The notes beneath the pieces were generated by a model. The model ran no database searches, was not told the origin of the DNA, and was given only the letters and a program-made list of their open reading frames with translations. Shown here piece after piece: positions 1 to 8,206 of a DNA stretch of 57,042 nt. A program made the translations under genes and the position numbers. Position 1 is the first letter of the stretch, and each line of letters starts with the position of its first letter. This DNA is from an uncultured Lachnospiraceae bacterium (GTDB lineage: Bacteria; Bacillota; Clostridia; Lachnospirales; Lachnospiraceae): positions 1-57,042 of the forward strand of contig CAMWUL010000015.1 in NCBI GenBank assembly GCA_947177445.1, read 5' to 3'.

Positions 1-50
1 GCCATCTTTCCCGCAGTAAGCCTTATGTTGCTGGTGCTAACTTAATGACA

Positions 51-163
51 TTGCTTCACGGGTAGGGGCCGCGAGGTGTTTTTGTGCGCTGTTTGCACAA
101 AAACCCGAGGCAGCACGCGCTGGGCATCAAGTTGCTTTGAACGGCGAAGCCGTGAAAAGTAAA
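51..163. repeat. Dispersed inverted-end repeat, copy A
   Basis: This is a diverged copy of the element at 6557-6656. TTCACGG (55-61) at one end is complementary to CCGTGAA (150-156) at the other. The left arm through TTTTTGTGCGCT and the right arm from GCATCA to the end are nearly identical to the second copy, while the middle is unrelated. The middle here forms its own perfect 9-bp hairpin (79-87 with 95-103, 7-nt loop). The outer GTTACTTT of the complete terminus is missing on the left side. It carries no coding potential I can see. Confidence 0.75.
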
Positions 164-174
164 GTACCGTGACA

Positions 175-210
175 AAGTAAAATCCCCATAAGTTTACAGC
201 TTACGGGGAT
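175..210 (-). terminator. Probable intrinsic terminator after the AAA-ATPase gene
   Basis: Read on the minus strand, an 11-bp stem (200-210 with 182-192, one G-U pair, 7-nt loop) is followed by TTTACTTT. It lies about 170 bases downstream of the AAA-ATPase stop and just past the decayed transporter remnant, so it could have served either. On the plus strand the stem has no T-run. The rest of 1-378 holds only repeat copy A, this hairpin and the remnant at 194-370. Confidence 0.5.
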
Positions 211-370
211 AATGCCTGTCTGGTCGAATCATTGAAGGCACATGCCTCCATCCTTCATTTGAATGACAACATCTGCCTGCTGTGCCTATACAGATTACAA
301 GGATTGCCGCCGCCAAGGCACTCAGAATAATGCCGGCAAGACTTTTTCCCGGCTGGCGCAGTATCTGCAG
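194..370 (-). pseudogene. Decayed ABC-transporter remnant (FtsX-like permease N-terminus?)
   Basis: A 58-codon open frame without a start codon begins with a basic stretch (LRQPGKS) followed by about 20 hydrophobic residues (AGIILSALAAAILVICIG). This resembles the first membrane segment of FtsX/MacB-type permeases. The rest does not look like protein in this frame. In another frame the stretch ADVVIQMKDGG looks like the C-terminal end of a MacB/LolD-type ABC ATPase. The simplest reading is a deletion scar that joined pieces of an ABC transporter operon. The family assignment rests on very short similarity recalled from memory and is tentative. Confidence 0.3.
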
Positions 371-378
371 TCTCCTGG

Positions 379-1962
379 CTATATCTTCTCAATCAAGCAA
401 TTATGCTTTTTTGTCTTTTCACTGTAATTAATTCCCACAAGGACAATTTCACCCACAAAATCATGCAATATTGCCGGATAATTTCTATTTTTTATTTGTT
501 CAATGGCGCCCTTCGAAGATTTATTCCATTTCAGTTCCACAACCATAGCCGGATACCCGGACATCCGCTTGGGCAGATAAACAACATCTGCAATTCCTTT
601 TCCTGATGGCAGCTCCTCAATTTTCAGATACTGATCTATTGCTGCAATATACGCAAATTTGATTACATAGCGCAGCGCCTGTTCGTCGTTGTAAAAGGTC
701 GGAGCATACTGCGTATCCCGTATTGCCTCTATCGCTTCCGCTACATTGTCCGAATTTCCTGCGATTGTATTTTCTAAAAGCTTGCGGGAACGACTGATCA
801 ATTCTATCCATTTTTGACTTACATTTCTGCCCTTCAAAATATCCCTGAACTCTGAGCGCACCTCTTCATTTGGAATATACGCTGACTTTGTTTCCTCACG
901 CCAGGCCAAGTATCCCAGATAAATCAACAGTGTCAATACATCATCCTTGCTTTTAAAGGTTTCAAAATCATTCTCAAAATGTTCTGTATCAACTTCTATC
1001 TCTTCTCCGGAAATCAGCCTGGAAATGATCTCCTGTAAGCCTTCAAAATCCATGTTGATATAAGTCATCAGTGATTCCGCCGCCGAAGTTTTCTGCCAAT
1101 AGGACCCAAATTTCTTTTTCCGCATTGCCAGCATAACCGAATAGGGATTATAAATTGCACCAACCTGCGGGAAATCATATCCATCATACCATTTTCTGGC
1201 ATTCTCAAAACTCATCGAGTGTGTTTCACAGAGATTCCTTACTTCGCTTTCCGTAAAGCCGGTAAATTCAGTAAATTGATCCGGATCAAGAATCGAATAC
1301 TCTGTAAAATCCGAAATGGCAGACTGAAAACCATCTTTTTTAATCGGTAGAATTCCTGTCATATAAGCAGCAGCAACGACCTGCGGCGTAAAATTATTAT
1401 TCTTAAACCATTCCCGTAAAAGATTCAAATAGGCCGTCTGCACATTTTTATCTTCTTTTGCTTCACGGATCGGAGCGTCCCACTCGTCAATGATAAAAAC
1501 AAACCGCCTGCCTGTTTTCTCAACACACCGAATCAAACAATCTGTAAGATATCTCTCTGATCCAAGCTCCGGATAAAGCATAACCAATTCATTATAGACC
1601 CTTTTCTCAATCAGCTCCGGCACATCTCCTATTGCCTTATGCTGCTTTTTTACCATGGAAACAAAACCTGTAACATCAATGCTGATGACATGATACTGAT
1701 TCAGGTGCGTCAAATAATCTTCCGTCCACGCAATCTTTTTATCATCAAAGAGCGCACGAGAATCACAGGAGCAGTCATAGTACGCACACAGCATTTTTGC
1801 CGCATAGGATTTACCAAAACGTCTTGGCCTGCTGACACAGGACAGCTTCTCCATTGTACCCACAGTCTTGTTAACCAATGCAATCAAGCCGGTTTTATCT
1901 ATATATTCCGACTGCAGGACTTCCTGAAAGCCTTTATTTCCGGGATTCAAATAGGTTCCCAT
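379..1962 (-). CDS. AAA-ATPase-like protein with C-terminal PD-(D/E)XK nuclease domain
   Basis: This protein of about 527 residues belongs to the AAA-ATPase-like/DUF1703 family, abundant in Bacteroidetes and gut Clostridia. Residues 1-270 hold a divergent P-loop NTPase: Walker A RPRRFGKS with K51, and Walker B FVFIIDE with D159-E160. The C-terminus carries a PD-(D/E)XK nuclease-like core: D459 (IADVVYL), then E476-x-K478 in VVELKW. The ORF opens 10 codons earlier, but ATG at 1962 has GGAGGG at a normal distance and begins the conserved MGTYLNPGNKGF block, so I chose it. A perfect 8-bp inverted repeat (1980-1987 with 1991-1998) lies just upstream, and a TATAAT-like -10 lies in the end of the U32 gene. 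The family's role is not established; defence or mobile-element links have been suggested. Confidence 0.85.
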   Translation of the reverse strand: MGTYLNPGNKGFQEVLQSEYIDKTGLIALVNKTVGTMEKLSCVSRPRRFGKSYAAKMLCAYYDCSCDSRALFDDKKIAWTEDYLTHLNQYHVISIDVTGFVSMVKKQHKAIGDVPELIEKRVYNELVMLYPELGSERYLTDCLIRCVEKTGRRFVFIIDEWDAPIREAKEDKNVQTAYLNLLREWFKNNNFTPQVVAAAYMTGILPIKKDGFQSAISDFTEYSILDPDQFTEFTGFTESEVRNLCETHSMSFENARKWYDGYDFPQVGAIYNPYSVMLAMRKKKFGSYWQKTSAAESLMTYINMDFEGLQEIISRLISGEEIEVDTEHFENDFETFKSKDDVLTLLIYLGYLAWREETKSAYIPNEEVRSEFRDILKGRNVSQKWIELISRSRKLLENTIAGNSDNVAEAIEAIRDTQYAPTFYNDEQALRYVIKFAYIAAIDQYLKIEELPSGKGIADVVYLPKRMSGYPAMVVELKWNKSSKGAIEQIKNRNYPAILHDFVGEIVLVGINYSEKTKKHNCLIEKI

Positions 1963-1979
1963 TAAAATCACCCTCCACA

Positions 1980-1998
1980 GGAATTGTACCACAATTCC
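1980..1998. promoter_or_regulatory. Perfect inverted repeat upstream of the AAA-ATPase gene
   Basis: GGAATTGT and ACAATTCC flank a 3-nt centre, between the stop of the U32 gene and the ribosome binding site of the AAA-ATPase gene. It could be an operator or part of the leader. There is no convincing T-run on the minus strand, and a short ATTTTAT follows it on the plus strand. Confidence 0.35.
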
Positions 1999-2013
1999 AT
2001 TTTATCTATTATA

Positions 2014-4269
2014 CTATTCCACGCCCCGCTTTTCATGGCCCGTTGTATGGCTGGTATCCTCCTTCCGGGGAATGCCACGGAAAAAAGCGTCCAGCACAGG
2101 AACCATTTCCACTTCCTTTTCCACTGTAAAATCAATTCTGAGGCAGACGCGATTTTTCCATTTTTCCAAATCCCGGTTCAGAGAAAGCGGCACACTGTTA
2201 TAAATGATATTCATACAATGAGCACAGTTTCTGACCACAGGAAATTCCTTTTGATATCTGTCCAAAAGGCGTGTTTCCGCCTTACTGTCCTTTTGGCATC
2301 GTCCCTGAGTGCGAAGCACGCAATTGGCGGTGATCATCATGGGAATCCGGCCATACACAATCTTTTCAAAGTCTATGGCTTCTTTGCCGGAATGTCCCTC
2401 AAGCAGATGCCGCTGTTCGGATGCATTTAACTCCCAGGGAAGACAAAATCCTTCCATATCCTGGGCGAACATGGCGGCAGATTCCCGGTTCCAGATGTAA
2501 AAGCCCGCGTCAGTTCTCCACCGGCATTTCTTTTTGCGGCCTTTGAAAAAGCCCAGCCCGTCTGCAGAGCGGATCAGGACGCCCTGAATCAGCGCTTCTT
2601 CATCAGCCAGCTCATACAGCTTATTCAGATATTCGTCATCCGCCGCCCGGAGGATATGGGGAAGAGCGGCATAAAGAGTACTGTGAGAGGCAAGCTTTTT
2701 GCACAGCGGGATTGTATCATCCTGTCTTTGGATAATCAGATCGCCCTCCACGTAGATGCGGCTGGGGGCAAATTCCTCATGCTCCAGCGTCCAGGACGCA
2801 AGCTGTTCTAATTGCTCCAACGTTCTCACGGATACGGCAGTCCCCTGTGAAGCGGCTTTATATTGTACGGCCTGCAGATTTTTTTCAGCATTGTCCGCCT
2901 TGTCAGCATTTTTCAGATCTTTCAAATTCGCTGTTCCGCCTGCGGCTTCCAGCTTTTCCACCGCCCGCCTTCGCAGTTCGTTGATCTGTTTCAGAGGATA
3001 AAAAATATGATCCCCGGCCTGCACCTGTATTTCCTCCGGGTAAAAAAAGCTGTCGCCCAGCTTTCCCAGCTGTTTTTGAATATTTTCTATGGTGACAGGT
3101 GTACTTTTGGCGGCTGTCACCGTCTCTCCTTCCACGGATACCCAATGCTTCCCCCATCCCATGGAAACGGATGCAGGATGGCCCTCCACGAAGGAGGCTC
3201 TGATCTGCACAGGGATTTTTTGAGCTTCTAAGGGATACCGCTCCCGGATGGCCTTCAGCAGCTTCTCGTCCGTGCCGCTGTATCCGGGGCTGGACAGGGT
3301 GATCATCTCTTTCCCATTATGCCGGAAGTAATAACCGTTCTGGGTCTGGCTCCGGATGTACAGAGATTTCAGCAGCTTTTCGTCTCCTGCCTCCACCCGG
3401 TATCTGGAGGCCGCCTCTTTCGGTCCGTACTTTTCTCTTTTTTCCCGGTACCAGTCAATGTACTTTCTGTAAAACGCAGTCACACCTGCCGCATACTCGG
3501 GCTTTTTCATACGTCCTTCTATTTTAAAGGAATCGATCCCGGCTTCCACCAGCTCCGGAATGTGGTCTATGGTGCACATGTCCTTCAGGCTTAAGGGATA
3601 TCCTTCCGGACCGGGAACGCCGTCCGTCAGAACAGAATATGGCAGACGGCAGGGCTGGGCACAGCGGCCCCGGTTGCCGCTTCTCCCTCCCAGAATGCTG
3701 CTGAACAGGCATTGTCCCGAATAACAGCAGCACATGGCCCCGTGGACGAAGGTCTCAAGTTCCATATCCACCTGTTGGCGGATGGAAATCAATTCCTTCA
3801 GACTAAGCTCTCTGGCAGGAACAATGCGGGAGACTCCCATACTGCGCAGCAGCTCTGCGCCGTGGCGGCTGCAGAGTGTCATCTGGGTGCTGGCGTGCAG
3901 AGAAAGATTGGGAAACTGCCTTTTGATCAGCCGAAGCGCTCCGAAATCCTGTACAATTACCGCATCCAGCCCGGCCTCACAGTAAGGCGCCAGATAGCTG
4001 CACAGCTCATCCATTTCTTTCTCCTTCAGCAGCGTATTGACGGTCATATAGATTTTGACACCCCGGATATGGCCGTAGCGGATACAGCGGATCAGCTCCT
4101 GCTCCGTGAAATTTTCCGCGTAAGCCCTGGCTCCAAACCGGCTGCCTCCCAGATATACGGCATCTGCGCCTGCGTGGACTGCGCCGTAAAAGCCTTCGGG
4201 ACTGCCTGCCGGAGCCAAAAGCTCAACCTGTCCTTTACTCAAAGCCTGCCCTTTACTCAAAGCCTGCAT
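2014..4269 (-). CDS. Peptidase U32 family protein (RlhA/YhbU-like, with DUF3656)
   Basis: This is a long U32-family protein of about 751 residues. The N-terminal half has the U32 TIM-barrel signature: VELLAPAGS, DAVYLGG, FVHGAMC and a Cys-rich loop (CCYSGQC...GRCAQPCR) that in characterised relatives binds an iron-sulfur cluster. The C-terminal half matches the DUF3656-type extension. Characterised members (RlhA, TrhP, UbiU/V) hydroxylate rRNA, tRNA or ubiquinone rather than degrade protein, so RNA hydroxylation is the likelier role. The TTG at 4308 has a badly spaced Shine-Dalgarno. ATG at 4269 follows GGAAGGA by 8 nt and is preferred. An exact 18-bp tandem duplication (4232-4267) gives the N-terminus a doubled ALSKGQ. 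The gene follows zapA and its terminator. Confidence 0.88.
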   Translation of the reverse strand: MQALSKGQALSKGQVELLAPAGSPEGFYGAVHAGADAVYLGGSRFGARAYAENFTEQELIRCIRYGHIRGVKIYMTVNTLLKEKEMDELCSYLAPYCEAGLDAVIVQDFGALRLIKRQFPNLSLHASTQMTLCSRHGAELLRSMGVSRIVPARELSLKELISIRQQVDMELETFVHGAMCCCYSGQCLFSSILGGRSGNRGRCAQPCRLPYSVLTDGVPGPEGYPLSLKDMCTIDHIPELVEAGIDSFKIEGRMKKPEYAAGVTAFYRKYIDWYREKREKYGPKEAASRYRVEAGDEKLLKSLYIRSQTQNGYYFRHNGKEMITLSSPGYSGTDEKLLKAIRERYPLEAQKIPVQIRASFVEGHPASVSMGWGKHWVSVEGETVTAAKSTPVTIENIQKQLGKLGDSFFYPEEIQVQAGDHIFYPLKQINELRRRAVEKLEAAGGTANLKDLKNADKADNAEKNLQAVQYKAASQGTAVSVRTLEQLEQLASWTLEHEEFAPSRIYVEGDLIIQRQDDTIPLCKKLASHSTLYAALPHILRAADDEYLNKLYELADEEALIQGVLIRSADGLGFFKGRKKKCRWRTDAGFYIWNRESAAMFAQDMEGFCLPWELNASEQRHLLEGHSGKEAIDFEKIVYGRIPMMITANCVLRTQGRCQKDSKAETRLLDRYQKEFPVVRNCAHCMNIIYNSVPLSLNRDLEKWKNRVCLRIDFTVEKEVEMVPVLDAFFRGIPRKEDTSHTTGHEKRGVE
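4232..4267. repeat. Exact 18-bp tandem duplication
   Basis: Two perfect in-frame copies of CCTTTACTCAAAGCCTGC lie directly after the start codon of the U32 gene. They double the peptide ALSKGQ. This looks like slippage that the protein tolerates ahead of its conserved VELLAPAGS core. Confidence 0.9.
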
Positions 4270-4342
4270 GGTTTTTGTCCTTCCTTCCCGTAACCTTTTT
4301 TTCGACAATCTCCCTATTCTCCCGCCGAGCCGGCATAATGCA

Positions 4343-4368
4343 GAAAAGCTGTCCGCGGAGGGACAGCC
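4343..4368 (-). terminator. Intrinsic terminator after zapA
   Basis: On the minus strand, GGCTGTCC pairs with GGACAGC across a 6-nt loop (4361-4368 with 4348-4354) and is followed by TTTTC. It lies 43 bases past the zapA stop. The T-run is short, so termination may be partial. Confidence 0.6.
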
Positions 4369-4410
4369 TTACTTATCTTATTGCCGAAATTCTGCACTTA
4401 CATCAGAACA

Positions 4411-4812
4411 CTATTTTTTCTTCAGCTCCGTCTCAAGACGCACGATTTTTTTAGAATTTTCATTCAGATCCTGCTGAAGACTCTTGACCTGCTCCTCGGA
4501 GCTTTCCAGCTTGATCTGAGCGGAAATCAGCTCGTGCTTCAGTTCATACAGCTCCTTATCCTTCGCACGGAGCTCCTCCTCCAGAATAGAGATCTGTTTC
4601 TTGGCTTTAAAATAATCGTCGGCTATATTCAGCTGAAGCAGCACCCCCTGCGTATCCATGGGCTGCCTGCGAAAGCTGTCCACTTTATTATATTCGTTGA
4701 TCTTGTTATTGATATAAGAAGCAACTCTCTGCAGGTATTCTTCGCTTTCATAGCCGCTCAGAGTAAAGACCTTGCCGCCTATGATCACCTCTGTGTCTGT
4801 TTTAGAAGGCAT
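4411..4812 (-). CDS. zapA: Cell division protein ZapA
   Basis: This 133-residue protein has the two-part build of ZapA. Residues 5-70 form the globular head (TEVIIGGKVFTLSGYESEEYLQ, then the VASYINNKI helix). From about 70 to the end it is a charged heptad-rich coiled coil (ILEEELRAKDKELYELK). ZapA binds FtsZ in the cytoplasm and cross-links protofilaments at the division ring. The Firmicute form is often longer in its coiled coil than the E. coli one, as here. A clear AAAGGAG sits 7 nt before ATG. A good sigma-A promoter lies at 4865-4893 and a terminator follows, so zapA looks like a one-gene unit between ruvB and the U32 gene. Confidence 0.9.
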   Translation of the reverse strand: MPSKTDTEVIIGGKVFTLSGYESEEYLQRVASYINNKINEYNKVDSFRRQPMDTQGVLLQLNIADDYFKAKKQISILEEELRAKDKELYELKHELISAQIKLESSEEQVKSLQQDLNENSKKIVRLETELKKK

Positions 4813-4864
4813 ACTGATACTCCTTTGTAAAGGTCAATGATTTGGTCTTCTTTATGACACTTTC

Positions 4865-4893
4865 ATTATATATCATATTCCGTTTACAGGCAA
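4865..4893 (-). promoter_or_regulatory. Sigma-A promoter of zapA
   Basis: Minus-strand -35 TTGCCT (4888-4893) and -10 TATAAT (4865-4870) have a 17-bp spacer. Transcription would start about 45 bases upstream of the zapA ATG. The promoter lies in the short gap after the ruvB stop. Confidence 0.75.
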
Positions 4894-4910
4894 GCATAAA
4901 TGGCAATAGT

Positions 4911-5903
4911 TTAGAGGTGCAGCCCCAGGTGTCTGTAAGCCGCCTCCGTAACCACTCTTCCCCTGGGTGTCCGGTTCAAAAAGCCGTTTTTGATCAGGTA
5001 CGGCTCATATACATCCTCGATGGTGCCTGCATCCTCTCCGATGGCGGCGGCCAGAGTATCCAGACCCACGGGGCCTCCCTCAAATTTTTGGATCATGGTG
5101 AGAAGAATATTTCGATCAATATGATCCAGACCCTGTCTGTCCACATCCATCAGATCCAGAGCCGTGCGGGCCACTTCCTCTGTGATGATCCCATCATATT
5201 TCACCTGAGCAAAATCCCTGACCCTCTTCAGAATGCGGTTTGCTAGCCGTGGGGTTCCCCGGCTGCGGCGGGCCATTTCCAAAGCTCCTGCAGGCTCGAT
5301 CTCCACCTCCAGAACCCTGGCGGAATGCAGAATGATCAGCTGAAGCTCTTCCACGGAGTAAAACTCCAGGTGATAAATCATTCCAAAGCGATCCCGCAGA
5401 GGCGCAGTGAGAAGTCCTGCCCTGGTGGTTGCGCCCACTAAGGTGAATCTGGGAAGCTCCAGCCGGACAGAGCGGGCCGTGGAGCCCTTGCCGATCATGA
5501 TATCGATACAATAATCCTCCATGGCCGGGTACAGCACCTCCTCCACCTGACGGTTCAGCCGGTGGATCTCGTCCACAAAAAGAAGATCCCCCTCTTCCAG
5601 GTTATTGAGGATAGCGGCCATTTCCCCGGGCTTTTCGATGGCCGGGCCGCTGGTGACCTTCAGGTGCACTCCCATTTCATTTGCAATGATGCCGGCCAGG
5701 GTAGTCTTTCCCAACCCGGGAGAGCCGTAGAACAACACATGATCCAGCGCATCCCCTCGCTGCTTTGCCGCTTCAATGTATATCTTCAAATTTTCCTTGA
5801 CCTTTGATTGACCAATATAATCATTTAAGGTCTGAGGGCGCAGAGAGCCCTCTATCGTCACATCTTCTTCCGTTATGTCGGTTTCTATCATTCTTTTGGG
5901 CAT
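4911..5903 (-). CDS. ruvB: Holliday junction branch-migration helicase RuvB
   Basis: At 330 residues this is normal RuvB length. RuvB hexamers, loaded by RuvA, drive branch migration of Holliday junctions during recombinational repair. Visible motifs: N-terminal [12 protein letters not shown], Walker [10 protein letters not shown] (K66), Walker B LLFVDEIH (D111-E112), sensor 1 LVGATTRAG, the arginine-finger region APLRDRFG, and the winged-helix C-terminus with [25 protein letters not shown] precedes the ATG. It lies 25 bases after ruvA, so the two are co-transcribed from the promoter at 6737-6765. Confidence 0.98.
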   Translation of the reverse strand: MPKRMIETDITEEDVTIEGSLRPQTLNDYIGQSKVKENLKIYIEAAKQRGDALDHVLFYGSPGLGKTTLAGIIANEMGVHLKVTSGPAIEKPGEMAAILNNLEEGDLLFVDEIHRLNRQVEEVLYPAMEDYCIDIMIGKGSTARSVRLELPRFTLVGATTRAGLLTAPLRDRFGMIYHLEFYSVEELQLIILHSARVLEVEIEPAGALEMARRSRGTPRLANRILKRVRDFAQVKYDGIITEEVARTALDLMDVDRQGLDHIDRNILLTMIQKFEGGPVGLDTLAAAIGEDAGTIEDVYEPYLIKNGFLNRTPRGRVVTEAAYRHLGLHL

Positions 5904-5928
5904 ATGAGCCTCCTAAAATATAATTGCT

Positions 5929-6543
5929 CTAAAACATCTTTTTCAGAGCCGCTTTCAGAACGGCTCCGGAATCCATGTTTTCCAGCCCTTCTATGGCGTT
6001 TACCGCCTTTACCGCCTCAGAACGTCCGTAGCCCAGAGACACCAGAGCTTCCACCGCCTCTTTTTTCTGAGGGCTCGCATCAGCCTCCGGCTCGAAGCCT
6101 GCGCCGTATTCCCGGATATCCCTGTCGATCAGGGCATCGTCGATACGGATCTTGTCCTTCAGCTCCAGAATCAGGCGCTCTGCCGTCCTGGTTCCGATGC
6201 CCGGCGCTTTTGAAATGGCCTTCGCATCTCCGGACATAATGGCATACCGCAGGGAATCCGCATCCAGCGCAGAAAGAATGGCCAGCGCGCCCTTGGGCCC
6301 GATTCCGTTTACCCCGATACACTTCCGGAACATTTCAAGGTCGCCGGCGGACAAAAAGCCGAACAGCTGAAAGGAATCCTCCTTTACGCTGGTATAGGTG
6401 TACAGCTTCACTGCTTCTCCCACCCGGGGAAGCCTGGAAGCCGTGTCTGCGGATATGTTCACATTGATGCCCACACCGCCTACATCGAGCACAACATTAT
6501 CCTCTGTCAGACTGTCAATATTTCCATAAACAAATGCTATCAT
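5929..6543 (-). CDS. ruvA: Holliday junction DNA-binding protein RuvA
   Basis: This 204-residue protein has three RuvA domains: an OB-fold (MIAFVYGNIDSLTEDNVVLDVGG), tandem helix-hairpin-helix motifs (IGVNGIGPKGALAIL and APGIGTRTAERLILELKDK), and a C-terminal domain III (VSLGYGRSEAVKAV) that contacts RuvB. RuvA tetramers clamp the Holliday junction. The GAGGGAG ribosome binding site is 6 nt before ATG. The repeat element at 6557-6656 abuts this site on its upstream side, so the transcript leader carries the element. ruvC is not in the window, as is usual for Firmicutes that use RecU. Confidence 0.97.
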   Translation of the reverse strand: MIAFVYGNIDSLTEDNVVLDVGGVGINVNISADTASRLPRVGEAVKLYTYTSVKEDSFQLFGFLSAGDLEMFRKCIGVNGIGPKGALAILSALDADSLRYAIMSGDAKAISKAPGIGTRTAERLILELKDKIRIDDALIDRDIREYGAGFEPEADASPQKKEAVEALVSLGYGRSEAVKAVNAIEGLENMDSGAVLKAALKKMF

Positions 6544-6556
6544 ATGAAACTCCCTC

Positions 6557-6656
6557 GTTACTTTTCACGGGTAGGAGCCGCGAGGTGTTTTTGTGCGCTT
6601 TTTGCTCATTTTGTGTGCATCATGTTGCTTTGAACGGCGAAGCCGTGAAAAGTAAC
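6557..6656. repeat. Dispersed inverted-end repeat, copy B (100 bp, perfect 14-bp ends)
   Basis: GTTACTTTTCACGG at 6557-6570 and CCGTGAAAAGTAAC at 6643-6656 are perfect inverted repeats. Just inside the right end, ACGGC-GAA-GCCGT forms a small hairpin that overlaps the terminal arm, so two alternative pairings are possible. Both arms match copy A at 51-163, while the centres differ. The element lies in the ruvA leader between the promoter and the ribosome binding site. It may be a MITE/REP-type sequence or a structured RNA motif. No coding potential is visible. Confidence 0.85.
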
Positions 6657-6684
6657 ACTCCCTCTGCGCCCCCTGAATTAAAAC

Positions 6685-6719
6685 GCATTTATGTGCGGCA
6701 TAATGCATTTATGTGCTGC
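6685..6719. repeat. Direct repeat pair, 15 bp at 20-bp period
   Basis: GCATTTATGTGCGGC (6685-6699) and GCATTTATGTGCTGC (6705-6719) differ at one base. They lie in the ruvA leader just after the predicted transcription start and upstream of the inverted-end repeat. Function unknown. Confidence 0.7.
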
Positions 6720-6736
6720 TCATTGCCTGCGTGGAC

Positions 6737-6765
6737 ATTATATCATGCAGGAACATACGTTTCAA
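6737..6765 (-). promoter_or_regulatory. Sigma-A promoter of ruvA-ruvB
   Basis: Minus-strand -35 TTGAAA (6760-6765) and perfect -10 TATAAT (6737-6742) have a 17-bp spacer. The -35 overlaps the stop codon region of the upstream MATE gene. A LexA-type box overlaps the -35 and the spacer. The transcript leader would be about 185 nt. Confidence 0.85.
6750..6763. promoter_or_regulatory. LexA (DinR) box over the ruvAB promoter
   Basis: GGAACATACGTTTC matches the Bacillus-type SOS box CGAACRNRYGTTYC at 13 of 14 positions. It covers the spacer and the edge of the -35 hexamer, where bound LexA would block RNA polymerase. ruvAB is a classic SOS target, which supports the call. Confidence 0.75.
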
Positions 6766-8147
6766 TCCCTTGTGACAGGTTTTGTTACAGGTTCTTTTTT
6801 GAAGAGCCGTCTGTACACCACCGCAAAGCAGACCAGGTGTACCAGAAAGGTCAATCCCCAGCTGATGGGGTATGATAGATAAAGACATTCCAAAGTGCGG
6901 TTTTGCTGAAAAACTGTATAAATCCACACCACCCGAAACAGACAGGCGCCGGTAAGGGATACCAGCATGGGCATGATCGCATAGCCGATGCCCCGCAGAG
7001 CGCCCACGATTACGTCCATCATACCGCACAGGAAATAGGGAACACAGATATAGGACATGCGCAGAATGCCATAGCCGATAACCTTCGGATCCGGAGAATA
7101 CAGCTGAAGCAGCCAGCCTGCGCCCAAATATGCGCCGATTCCCATGACAAGCCCTACGGCGATTACCAGGCCCTCACAGATTGCAAGCACCTTTCCCACT
7201 CTTTTAAACTCTCTGGCCCCGTAATTTTGCCCGCAGAAGCTGACCGCCGCCTGAGAAAAGGAATTCATGGCAGTATACACAAAGCCTTCTATATTGCTTC
7301 CGGCAGTATTTCCCGCCATGGCCACAGAGCCGAAGCTGTTCACGGAGGACTGGATCAATACGTTGGAAATAGAAAACAGGGCACCCTGGACTCCCGCCGG
7401 CATACCGATCCGGAACATCTTCGCCAGCTTGTCGGGAGCAATCCGAAGCCCCTTCAGCTCCAGCCTGTAAACGCTGTCCGTAAGAACCAGGCATCTGACC
7501 ACCAGAGCCGCGGAAATAGCCTGGGAAATCACCGTGGCCAGGGCAACACCGGCAACACCCATGGAAAAAACAATTACAAAAAGCAGATTCAGCAGCACGT
7601 TCACCACGCCGGCTGCCAGCAGATAATACAGGGGCCGCCTGGTGTCTCCCACGGCGCGGAGCACGGAGCTTCCGAAGTTATAGACCATCATAAAAGGCAT
7701 TCCCGCAAAATAGATCCGCATATACAGCACGGAATGACCGATCACATCCTCGGGAGTGCCCATCAGGGTCAGAGCCGGGCCGGAGACGAAAAAGCCTGCA
7801 AAAACCAAAATGACACCGCCGATCACGGAGGATGCCACAGCGGTCTGAACCATATCCTTTAACTCATTTTCCTGACCGGCTCCGTAATACCTCGCCACCA
7901 GCACGTTGGCTCCCACGGAAAGTCCGATAAACAGATTTACGATCAGATTGGTCAGAGAGCTGGTAGAGCCTACCGCCGCCAGGGCCTCGTTTCCTGCAAA
8001 ACGCCCCACCACCACAATATCCGCCGCATTAAAAAGCAGCTGCAGAATTCCCGACAGCATCAGCGGAATGTAAAATAATAATATCTTTCCCAAAAGAGGG
8101 CCGTTACACATATCAATTTCATATTTTGCTGAAGACTGATTCTTCAT
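6762..8147 (-). CDS. MATE family multidrug/cation efflux protein
   Basis: A MATE-family transporter of about 461 residues with 12 hydrophobic segments in two six-helix halves (first helix ILLFYIPLMLSGILQLLFNAADIVVVGRFAG). MATE proteins export cationic drugs or metabolites in exchange for Na+ or H+. The ORF extends to 8180, but ATG at 8147 has GAGGTGA before it and starts the typical MKNQSSAKYEIDMCNGPLLGKIL sequence of clostridial MepA/DinF-like members. The substrate cannot be told. It is a distinct paralogue of the second MATE gene at 30.1 kb and lies between ruvAB and leuD without an obvious operon link. Confidence 0.88.
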   Translation of the reverse strand: MKNQSSAKYEIDMCNGPLLGKILLFYIPLMLSGILQLLFNAADIVVVGRFAGNEALAAVGSTSSLTNLIVNLFIGLSVGANVLVARYYGAGQENELKDMVQTAVASSVIGGVILVFAGFFVSGPALTLMGTPEDVIGHSVLYMRIYFAGMPFMMVYNFGSSVLRAVGDTRRPLYYLLAAGVVNVLLNLLFVIVFSMGVAGVALATVISQAISAALVVRCLVLTDSVYRLELKGLRIAPDKLAKMFRIGMPAGVQGALFSISNVLIQSSVNSFGSVAMAGNTAGSNIEGFVYTAMNSFSQAAVSFCGQNYGAREFKRVGKVLAICEGLVIAVGLVMGIGAYLGAGWLLQLYSPDPKVIGYGILRMSYICVPYFLCGMMDVIVGALRGIGYAIMPMLVSLTGACLFRVVWIYTVFQQNRTLECLYLSYPISWGLTFLVHLVCFAVVYRRLFKKEPVTKPVTRD

Positions 8148-8175
8148 AAAATCACCTCGAACACAGCAAAATGCA

Positions 8176-8197
8176 GGCACCCCCGGCCGGGGATGCC
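8176..8197 (-). terminator. Probable terminator after leuD
   Basis: A GC-rich hairpin (8189-8197 with 8176-8184, one mismatch, 4-nt loop) begins about 10 bases past the leuD stop on the minus strand and is followed by TGCATTTTGC. The T-run is interrupted, so efficiency is uncertain. Confidence 0.5.
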
Positions 8198-8206
8198 CGC
8201 TGCTGC

